Translations under genes and position numbers: made by a program
Source of the DNA: Cytophagales bacterium
Lineage (GTDB): Bacteria > Bacteroidota > Bacteroidia > Cytophagales > 172606-1
Assembly (NCBI GenBank): GCA_030446715.1
Contig: JAUJMU010000005.1
Location: 424,542 to 488,541 of the forward strand
Reading direction: 5' to 3'
DNA: 64,000 nt
Shown here: in pieces, positions 48,236-55,028 of the stretch
Layout: each line of letters starts with the position of its first letter
How positions within the stretch are numbered: position 1 is the stretch's first letter
Notes under the pieces: generated by a model
What the model was told of the DNA's origin: nothing
What the model saw: the letters and a program-made list of their open reading frames with translations, nothing else
The model's database searches: none

Positions 48236-49337
48236 TTGTTAAAAAAGTTGAATAGTTTCGTATATATACTTCATTTGGAATAAAGGAAACCCGAATTGAG
48301 GAATTTTTGAATAAACCCATTGCTTTAAGGACGTGGGAAATTTCCATAACCTCAGAATTACATGCCGATCCATTTGAAACAGCTAAAAACCGCCTGTTAT
48401 TAAGTATAAATTGATCAGGCGAAGATTTTAAAAGCTGAAAGTTTAAAATATAAGGAGAGCGTTGATTTAGTTTGCCGTTAATTTTTATTTGACCTCCCCC
48501 ATTTAATTGCTTTTCAAAATTATCTTTAATTTTTTTAACAGTTTTGTAATGGTCATACATTTCAACTTTAGCAATTAATGCAGCTTCCCCTAATCCTACT
48601 ATTCCTGGCACATTTAAAGTGCCTGCTCTACCTCCCCATTGGTGACCTCCCCCATGAACCAGTGGCACAAGCTTAATCCCTTTTTTCAGATATAATCCTC
48701 CTATCCCTTTAGGGCCATAGATTTTGTGTGCACTAAAGCAAAGCATGTCAATATTTTCCTGAAGAACATCAATAGGTACCTTTCCAAAGGATTGGGTAGC
48801 ATCGGTAAAGAATAATGCACCGTATTCATGAGCCATCTTTGATATCTTCGAGATTTCCTGGATTACGCCTGTTTCGTTATTGGCATGCATCACAGATACT
48901 AACATAGGGTCATCTTCCAATGCTTTTTCATACTGATCCCAATTGATTATACCTTCCTCGTCCACATCCAGATACGTTACCTCAGCTCCTATTTCCTCCA
49001 GCCAGGCACAAGTATCCAATACGGCTTTGTGTTCAGTCTTTACTGTAATGATATGACGCCGCTTTCCAGAGTTAGCCCAAAACAGACCTTTCAGAGCCAT
49101 GTTAATTGATTCCGTAGAACCGGAAGTAAATATAATCTCTTCGGGCCGGGCATTGATTAGACCGGCTACTTGCTGTCGGCCATTTTCTACAGCTTTCCTC
49201 GCAATCTCACCGTGTATGTGGGTCGTGCTGGCTGCATTACCGAAGTGTTCCGTGAAATAGGGCAACATGGCTTCAAGAACCCGGGGATCAACCGGGGTGG
49301 TTGCGGCGTAGTCAAGGTAAAGAGGAAGGTTATGCAT
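48210..49337 (-). CDS. sspA: SspA-like cysteine desulfurase
   Basis: 375 residues of the NifS/IscS/DndA type. YLDYAATTPVDPRVLEAM is at the start. The PLP-binding region has TSGSTESINMAL, HANNETGV, FTDATQSFGK and Lys205 in FSAHKIYGPKG. The persulfide Cys326 is in VSNGSACNSEVMEISHVL. The enzyme removes sulfur from cysteine and passes it to SspD for DNA phosphorothioation. It is intact. A housekeeping IscS is possible, but the overlap with sspE and the facing sspB-C-D genes point to the dedicated desulfurase. Confidence 0.85.
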   Translation of the reverse strand: MHNLPLYLDYAATTPVDPRVLEAMLPYFTEHFGNAASTTHIHGEIARKAVENGRQQVAGLINARPEEIIFTSGSTESINMALKGLFWANSGKRRHIITVKTEHKAVLDTCAWLEEIGAEVTYLDVDEEGIINWDQYEKALEDDPMLVSVMHANNETGVIQEISKISKMAHEYGALFFTDATQSFGKVPIDVLQENIDMLCFSAHKIYGPKGIGGLYLKKGIKLVPLVHGGGHQWGGRAGTLNVPGIVGLGEAALIAKVEMYDHYKTVKKIKDNFEKQLNGGGQIKINGKLNQRSPYILNFQLLKSSPDQFILNNRRFLAVSNGSACNSEVMEISHVLKAMGLFKNSSIRVSFIPNEVYIRNYSTFLTNDQDRSSI

Positions 49338-49460
49338 GGTATTGCCATTTTGAAAACACTACTATAAGTATATATAAGTATATTATTAATCAGGCGGATA
49401 AAGATCCAAAGGTCTTTATACTGTGACCGAATAACCTTTGAATCACAAACCAAAGTTACT
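49338..49460 (-). promoter_or_regulatory. probable promoter region of sspA-sspE
   Basis: AT-rich stretch just upstream of the sspA start with two copies of ATACTTATA (other strand) near 49365-49385 and a TTTG about 25 bases further upstream (near 49408). This is compatible with a Bacteroidota-type promoter but not a strict match. Confidence 0.3.
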
Positions 49461-49504
49461 CAGATGTGCATAAGATCTTGCGACATCAGCTTACCCATAA
49501 TAAA

Positions 49505-49530
49505 CAAAAAAGCCCGGCACTGGCCGGGCT
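49505..49530 (-). terminator. rho-independent terminator of the rtcB-TROVE-Y RNA operon
   Basis: On the minus strand AGCCCGGC, loop CAGT, GCCGGGCT, then six T. A perfect 8-bp GC-rich stem with a U-tract directly after the third RNA module. Confidence 0.9.
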
Positions 49531-49536
49531 GAAAGG

Positions 49537-49608
49537 ATTACGGGGAACAATTGGTAGCGGTTTTTTTCAAGTGACAGTTGAAGGAACGCTGCCGGACACC
49601 ACCGTAAT
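49537..49608 (-). ncRNA. Y RNA-like module 3 (simple hairpin form)
   Basis: The outer stem is ATTACGG/CCGTAAT (49608-49602 with 49543-49537). Then come TGGTGTCC on the 5' strand and ATTGTTCC on the 3' strand. The inner stem is GGCAGCG/CGCTACC (one C-A mismatch), and the top holds a small hairpin TTCAA/TTGAA plus an A7 run. It has the same outer architecture and the same TGGTG and TTCC boxes as the two upstream modules but no tRNA-like head. It resembles the simpler of paired bacterial Y RNAs. About 72 bases, ending 6 bases before the terminator stem. Confidence 0.7.
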
Positions 49609-49611
49609 GGC

Positions 49612-49742
49612 TTTACAGGGAACTGTGAGACGGGTATGTACCGCTCTACCGCTGAGCTACACGCCCTTTCGGGAATGGCAGGAGTCGAACCTGCGACCGT
49701 TCGGTTAAAAGTCGAAGTAACCCGTCTGCTCACCACTGTAAA
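49612..49742 (-). ncRNA. Y RNA-like module 2 with permuted tRNA-Lys-like head
   Basis: The outer stem TTTACAG/CTGTAAA (49742-49736, 49618-49612) encloses an internal loop TGGTGAGC/CACAGTTCC and the inner stem AGACGGGT/ACCCGTCT (49727-49720, 49635-49628). The head is a tRNA in permuted order. The anticodon arm TTCG-ACTTTTAAC-CGAA has U33 and anticodon UUU (49709-49707). The T arm is GCAGG-TTCGACT-CCTGC (49694-49678). The acceptor 3' strand CATTCCC is followed by a GAAA tetraloop (49670-49667) and the acceptor 5' strand GGGCGTG. Then come TA and the D arm GCTC-AGCGGTA-GAGC (49657-49643). There is no CCA end. It is the clearest of the three and fits YrlA-type Y RNAs, which mimic tRNA. Confidence 0.85.
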
Positions 49743-49746
49743 AGAG

Positions 49747-49884
49747 TTGCAGGGAAAGACGAAAAGGGTTTTTTTTACGTGCTCTGACCAGGCTGAGCTA
49801 CCGGCTGCCGTTAGCAACCGGGCCGGATTTGAACCGGCGACCCCGTAGCCCCATGCGAAGTAACCCTTTTCTACACCACTGCAA
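49747..49884 (-). ncRNA. Y RNA-like module 1 with permuted tRNA-like head, overlapping the TROVE stop
   Basis: The outer stem is TTGCAG/CTGCAA (49884-49879, 49752-49747). The internal loop is TGGTGTA/GTCTTTCC. The inner stem GAAAAGGGTT/AACCCTTTTC (49871-49862, 49770-49761) is 10 bp. The head has the T arm GCCGG-TTCAAAT-CCGGC (49838-49822), the acceptor strands CCGGTTG and CAGCCGG joined by seven bases, T8-A9 and the D arm GCTC-AGCCTGGTCA-GAGC (49798-49781). A GGG triplet after a T occupies the anticodon place, but its stem pairs poorly. The first 14 bases are also the last codons of the TROVE gene, including its stop. Confidence 0.8.
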
Positions 49885-51286
49885 TATCGTTGCTGTCTTC
49901 GAAGGCATTGGCCGTGCCTTCCACCGAAGCAATATAGGTTAAGAAATGCTCCGACCAGCCCGACACTTCAGCCGTCCACACGCCCTGGTAATTAATGCCT
50001 CTTTTGTGGGCTGATACGTCTACGATGTAGTTGTGCTTGCCGAACGGCTCCGGCAGGCGGCTCTTTGAGTCGCAGTCCTGCGAATCGGAGAACACGATGA
50101 TCCGGTCGGGCTGCGTGGTGAGCTGGTTCCTCAAGTATTCCAGTGCCTGACGGGTAAAGATGCCCCCGCCGCCTAACCTGTGCGTTTTTTCCTGGAGCTG
50201 CTCCCGGAGGCCAAAGCCTGTTTCCGGATAAGGAATCTTCTCCGTGGCGTGTACCCGCCTTGCATCCGAGCCGGCCGTGGCAAACACGTCGATTTTTTCG
50301 CACTGATTCACCGCCAAGATTGCCATGGCCGAGGCCACCTGCTGGCGGGAAAATCTGGACTTGCCCGAGATGCCCGAACCCATGGAACCCGAAACGTCTA
50401 CTACGAACACCGTATAGCCGGGCAGTTTGGGCAGGCTGGCGTACGTCTTTGCCATCAGCGTCTCAATTTCCCGCTCAAACTCCGGCGCATTCTCCCGGGC
50501 GGTCAGGAAGTTGAGCGGCAGGAGCATCTGCGACCTCACCTGCTCAAACCCCTTTCGGATGAAGTGATGGTCGGTGCCGGCCTCCTTCATGTTGCGCAGG
50601 TTGCGCAAAAAGGCCAGGGCTCCCAGCTTATTCTCCCCGATCAGCCGCGCCCACACTTCCGGCTTGTTCCCATGTTTGGACAAGGCCACTTCCCAGGTAT
50701 CGGGAATATCGAGAGTACGGTTGGCTATCTTTCGGAACAGTTCTTCCTTTCCGGGACCGGGGACAGGATGCACCAGAAACATCACGTCGCGCAGTTTGAT
50801 AGGGGCGTTACGGCCGTACTTAGCCAGTTCGTATTCAGAAAAGCGGTTAAAGGCGCGAGCCAAGCCTTTTTTGGCCTGGGCCGGCAGCGGCTTCTTTCCC
50901 TCCTTCCAGTAGATAGCCACAAAGTCAGTAATCATATCGGCCCGCGTGATTACGGCTTCGAGTACATCGGCTACCAATACGCGGTGCCCGGGGTGCTTTA
51001 GCATTTCGCTGGCTAAGAACAGGGGGACGTGCCTGAGCTTCTGCTCCAGCCGGGCTTCGATGGCCAGTCCGGCGACCAGCTCCGGTTCCACCCGGGGAAT
51101 CAGCGCGGCGATGTTACCTGAATCGCCGGATTCGTAGGCCAGATCTTCCCATAGCAGGCATGCCAGCACTGCCCGCCGCAGGAGTCCATAGGCATCCTGT
51201 CTGGCTGCCTTCATGCCGGAACCTCCGGCCAGCCGCATGGAATCAAATGCGGCACTTTCTTTTCTGGTGGAGTTCAACTTTGACAT
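49871..51286 (-). CDS. rsr: TROVE/Ro60-like RNA-binding protein (Rsr)
   Basis: 471 residues. Residues about 1-285 form the helical TROVE ring (FDSMRLAGGSGMKAARQDAY, LFLASEMLKHPGHRVLVADV, RDVMFLVHPVPGPGKEELFR). Residues 290-471 are a vWA domain with the MIDAS residues Asp297, Ser299 and Ser301 in VVDVSGSMGSG. Ro60 proteins bind misfolded RNAs in the central hole and Y RNAs on the outer surface, and in bacteria assist RNA quality control. Immediately downstream are three Y RNA-like modules, the first overlapping the stop. Upstream, 85 bases away, is rtcB, in the same direction. Length is near the family norm. Confidence 0.9.
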   Translation of the reverse strand: MSKLNSTRKESAAFDSMRLAGGSGMKAARQDAYGLLRRAVLACLLWEDLAYESGDSGNIAALIPRVEPELVAGLAIEARLEQKLRHVPLFLASEMLKHPGHRVLVADVLEAVITRADMITDFVAIYWKEGKKPLPAQAKKGLARAFNRFSEYELAKYGRNAPIKLRDVMFLVHPVPGPGKEELFRKIANRTLDIPDTWEVALSKHGNKPEVWARLIGENKLGALAFLRNLRNMKEAGTDHHFIRKGFEQVRSQMLLPLNFLTARENAPEFEREIETLMAKTYASLPKLPGYTVFVVDVSGSMGSGISGKSRFSRQQVASAMAILAVNQCEKIDVFATAGSDARRVHATEKIPYPETGFGLREQLQEKTHRLGGGGIFTRQALEYLRNQLTTQPDRIIVFSDSQDCDSKSRLPEPFGKHNYIVDVSAHKRGINYQGVWTAEVSGWSEHFLTYIASVEGTANAFEDSNDIAVV

Positions 51287-51371
51287 ATCATTTAATCATT
51301 TACTTCAAACAGGGTAAAGGCGGTCAAAATGGTGGCAGTGCAACAGGAGAAGCAGACTGTTGGTGTTTTAC

Positions 51372-52799
51372 CTAGTCCACTTCCTGAAAATGCTCATCCC
51401 CGCACATCCGGACAATCCTGGGCGTAAAAGAACCAAGCACCTCAACAAGGTCCTGCTGGGCGGCCATCACCTGGTGGATGTCTTTGTAGACCATCGGCGC
51501 CTCGTCGAGCCCTGAACCAATTACCTCTACGCCGGCACTTACCAGACAGGCTACCACGCCGGCCTGCGTCAGGGTTTCTTTGGCCCTTGTCCTGGACATC
51601 ACCCTCCCGGCGCCGTGCGAAGCGGAGTTGATGGATAGTGCTTCTCCTTTTCCCCTGACAATGAATCCGGGCGTAGCCATTGATCCGGGAATGATACCCA
51701 AGACGCCCTTCCCAGCCGGCGTAGCGCCTTTGCGGTGAACGATGAGCTCATTGCCGGGGGCATCTTTTTCCTTCCAGGCGAAGTTGTGGTGGTTTTCAAT
51801 CCGGGCGAGGGGCTCGGTTTTCAGGGCAGCCGAAAGGCGGTCATGAATCTGGTGGTGACAGGCCGAGGCGTAATCTCCCGCCAGGTTCATAGCCAGCCAG
51901 TACTCCTGCCCCGCCTCCGTCTCAAGGTCCAGCCAGGCCAGATGCCGGGCTTCCTGCGGCAGCCTGCATTGCTCCATAGCCAGTCTGGTGTAGTGACCGG
52001 CAATGCCTGCGCCGAGTCCCCTTGACCCCGAGTGCGACAAAACAGCCAGGTACCGGCCCGGAAGCAGATTGTGTTCTTCCACCGGGGAGAGAATCTCCAC
52101 CAGACCAAATTCCACAAAATGGTTACCGCCTCCCGAAGAGCCGATCTGAGCCACGGCCCGCTCTCTGAGTTCCCGCACCACGGGTATCTCCCGGAATTCA
52201 CTCCTTTCCAGCACCGGGTGTTCTTTCGGCTTTTGAAAGGTGGCCCGCCCGAACCGGGTGTGATCCAGCAGCATTTTCCTGAAAGAATCCTTCTTTTCCT
52301 CCAGCAACTGCCCCGGCAGACCGTACAGGGTCATGCACATGCGGCACCCGATATCCACGCCCACGCCGTAGGGAATTACGGCATTGCGGGTAGCCAGTAC
52401 GCCACCGATGGGCAGTCCATATCCGGGGTGGGCATCGGGCATCAGAGCCCCGGCTACCGTTACGGGCAGCCGCATGGCCGTGCGCATTTGTTTCAGGGCT
52501 CCTTCTTCAATGGCTTCTGCCCCGTAGATCTGAAAGGGAGCGCCTTCGGCCAAGGAGATTGTATCCGGCTTCTCCAGCAAGACTTCCGCAACCGGTGCCA
52601 GATCCGCTACCGCAAGGTGCGCTTCCGGGTTCAGCAGCAGGGCTCGCAGCAGGTATAGTTTTTCTTCCCTCGTTTTACCGGTAAAGGATGTCTTCATCAC
52701 CTCAAGGGCAATCCCTATGGCTTTGCCGGCCGGAAAGCCGATTTCGAGTAAGTCTTTGCCGGTAAGAGGTGCGGGGACAGGGTTGAATTGATTTTCCAT
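51372..52799 (-). CDS. rtcB: RtcB RNA-splicing ligase
   Basis: 475 residues. Metal-site and catalytic motifs are all present: GVGVDIGCRM (Asp149, Cys152), GSSGGGNHFVEF (His227), LSHSGSRGLG (His256), the ENHHNFAWKE segment, HRKGATPAGKG (His355) and the guanylylated His395 in SINSASHGAGRVMSRT. RtcB joins 2',3'-cyclic phosphate or 3'-phosphate RNA ends to 5'-OH ends using GTP and Mn, repairing RNAs cut by toxins. It is first in the rtcB-rsr-Y RNA operon and faces the divergent WYL gene. The N-terminal extension of about 85 residues (NPVPAPLTGKDLLEIG...) resembles the longer bacterial RtcB subgroup. Intact. Confidence 0.92.
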   Translation of the reverse strand: MENQFNPVPAPLTGKDLLEIGFPAGKAIGIALEVMKTSFTGKTREEKLYLLRALLLNPEAHLAVADLAPVAEVLLEKPDTISLAEGAPFQIYGAEAIEEGALKQMRTAMRLPVTVAGALMPDAHPGYGLPIGGVLATRNAVIPYGVGVDIGCRMCMTLYGLPGQLLEEKKDSFRKMLLDHTRFGRATFQKPKEHPVLERSEFREIPVVRELRERAVAQIGSSGGGNHFVEFGLVEILSPVEEHNLLPGRYLAVLSHSGSRGLGAGIAGHYTRLAMEQCRLPQEARHLAWLDLETEAGQEYWLAMNLAGDYASACHHQIHDRLSAALKTEPLARIENHHNFAWKEKDAPGNELIVHRKGATPAGKGVLGIIPGSMATPGFIVRGKGEALSINSASHGAGRVMSRTRAKETLTQAGVVACLVSAGVEVIGSGLDEAPMVYKDIHQVMAAQQDLVEVLGSFTPRIVRMCGDEHFQEVD

Positions 52800-52897
52800 C
52801 TGGGAATCTGGTTTACTTAATAAAGGCAGTCAAGACCGTACCCTGAACCGGAATGTGCCGGTTCTTACCTGCCTGATGATGTAAAGGTGAATGCCTG

Positions 52898-52918
52898 CTG
52901 CGCAGTCTTTTTGCGCAG
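52898..52918. promoter_or_regulatory. repeated TGCGCAG motif between rtcB and the WYL gene
   Basis: Two direct copies of TGCGCAG (52899-52905, 52912-52918) lie in the 153-base divergent spacer. The first lies in the 8-bp palindrome CTGCGCAG (52898-52905). Spacing is 13 bases. It is a reasonable operator candidate for the divergent WYL regulator. Confidence 0.45.
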
Positions 52919-52952
52919 AAGAAAATATTTTTTCATTTTTCGGAAAAAAGTT

Positions 52953-54685
52953 ATGCCCTTTACCCGTAATGCCCTTGTCCGCTACCGCACGCTTGATACC
53001 TGTCTGCGCAACCGCTACCGCAAATGGACGATGGAGGATCTGATGGAAAGGTGCTCAGAAGCGCTGCAGGAGTACGAAGGCATTGACAAGGGGTGAGCAG
53101 ACGCACGGTGCAGATGGACCTGCAGATGATGCGGAGTGACAAACTGGGCTATAACGCCCCCATTGTGGTAGTGGATAAGAAATACTATACCTACGGAGAC
53201 CCGGAGTATTCCATTACCAACATTCCCTTAACGGATCAGGATCTGGGCAAGCTTTCCGAGGTAGTGGAAATTCTCAGGCAATTCAAAGGCTTCAGTCATT
53301 TCAGGGATCTGAGCGTAATGGTACAGCGGCTTGAGGACAAGATCTACACCTCCAGAACCCACCGGGAAACCTTCATTGATTTTGAAAAGAACGATCACCT
53401 GAAAGGACTGGAGTATCTGGACGCCCTCTATCGGGTGATTCAGCAAAAAAAAGCCATCGCGCTTACCTACCAGTCCTTCAAGGCTAAGGCCGCCAGTCAG
53501 TTTGTGTTCCATCCCTATTACCTGAAAGAATACCGCAACCGCTGGTTTGTGATCGGCTGCAGGGGCCAAGAAGAACCTTTGCTGACCCTGGCGCTGGATC
53601 GTATCGGGCGCATTGAGGAAACCGGGGAAGCATTTACACCCTGCGGGCAAGACCTGCCGGGCTACTTCCGCAACGTAATCGGAGTAACGGTGAACGCCGG
53701 GCAGGAGCCCATGGAAGTACGCCTGTTTGTGAACCGGGACACGGCTCCCTACGTGCTTACCAAGCCCATTCACCCCTCCCAGCAGGTAGTGGAAACCCTC
53801 GGTAACGGCATTGTCATATCCCTTCTCGTGCAGCACAACTACGAACTGGAGCGGGAAATTCTGGGCTTTGGCGACCGGGTACAGGTCCTCTCACCCCCGC
53901 AGCTCAGGCGGTGCATCAGGGAAGCCCTGCACGACGCCATGGATCAGTACCAGTATGAAAGCTGCAATACTAATCTGCACCACCAGATCAGAAGACTGGA
54001 GCACAAAGGCTTTGCTATCCTTCCCCATCTGTATACCCGCAAAGAAATGGCCCACGCAAAGGCCATGCTCGCCCGGTATCAGCAAAGCAAGGGGGAAACA
54101 GTGGACAAACCCCTTTATGCGATCCGCAATGTGTCAGGCGTGGTACCCGGCCTGAAAAACGTTCTTTTTAACCAGAACCTGAAGAATCTGCTGCGGGCCG
54201 TGCATCCGGATCTGTTTCTTTCCAAAGCGATCTATTTTGACAAGCCTCCCAACTCCAACTGGTACGTGACCTGGCACCAGGACCACACGATCAATGTCAG
54301 AGAGAAAATTGAAACGGAAGGCTTCTATGGGTGGACCAGAAAGGAAGGCATGACCGGCGTGTGTCCTCCGGAAGAAATACTCAGGCGTACGGTTACCGTC
54401 AGAATTCACCTGGATGACACGGATGCAAAGAACGGGGCATTAAAGGTGGTTCCCGGTTCCCAGAACAAACGGCTGAGCGCGGAAGAAATCGCTTTGATTA
54501 CTCAGAACAGCCTGCCTGTCACCTGCGAAGTAGCTTGTGGTGGCGTGTACCTGATGAAACCGCTCCTGCTGCATAGTTCCGCCAAAACGACTAACCAGAA
54601 GTACCGGCGTGTGATCCATTTGGAGTTCAACTCTCTGGATTTGCCCAATGGGCTGGAATGGGCCGAAAAGATAGCATTGGACTGA
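52953..54685 (+). CDS. WYL-domain regulator fused to a PhyH (2OG-Fe) dioxygenase, one frameshift
   Basis: The start at 52953 gives MPFTRNALVRYRTLDTCLRN and an HTH region ending EYEGIDKG. One more G in the run AAGGGGTG restores KGVSRRTVQMDLQMMRSDKL, and the rest is open to 54685, about 577 residues in all. The WYL domain follows (ITNIPLTDQDLGKLSEVVEI; ALTYQSFKAKAASQFVFHPY; RWFVIGCRG), then the WCX domain to residue about 330. The last 240 residues are a phytanoyl-CoA-dioxygenase-like domain with the iron motif HQD in WHQDHTI (54275-54283) and a distal His (54572) in LLLHSSAKTTNQKYRR. Divergent from rtcB, it probably controls the repair operon in response to an RNA or nucleotide ligand. The dioxygenase substrate is unknown. 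Confidence 0.8.
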
Positions 54686-55028
54686 CTGGCTTCCCAGTAA
54701 TGAACGAACCAGGTTGATAAGAAAAACGGCATTCAGCTGTAGTCTTTCCTTTGTCAGATTCGCTGCGCCTGAACGCGGTTCGGGTGTTGACTGATTTATG
54801 TTAATTATCTGGTTTATCTATCCTGTCCCTTCAATTCCTGACTATTGCATTTTAATCTTCTCCTTTGATTTGAGTATGTGCGTTTAACAATGGCAAGGGA
54901 GATCCTTTTGTCTGGAAAATGCTGGCCGGAAAAAGACCAGGGTAACGCTCATTAATCTGCCCGAACAGGCATTCAGAATCAGGGTTTTGGCAGGAGGATA
55001 CTGCTCCGGCTTCTCAGATACACTTTTA
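54686..55028 (+). other. gap between the WYL-PhyH and rhomboid genes
   Basis: 343 bases without a gene, between convergent transcription units. No convincing terminator stem was found; nothing else was noticed. Confidence 0.4.

Noticed and set aside
40336..49337. Dnd or BREX type 4 system
   Set aside because: No DndD, DndE, PglZ or BrxL-like gene is present; DUF4007 and the DUF262-DUF1524 protein are Ssp components.
49466..49848. Small forward open frames and reverse 108-residue frame over the RNA array
   Set aside because: They run through highly structured RNA sequence and a terminator and have no family resemblance.
49640..49850. Two ordinary tRNA genes
   Set aside because: T-arm and D-arm sequences are canonical, but the halves are in reversed order, the acceptor strands are joined by a loop and no 3' CCA end exists, so normal tRNA folding from a linear transcript is impossible.
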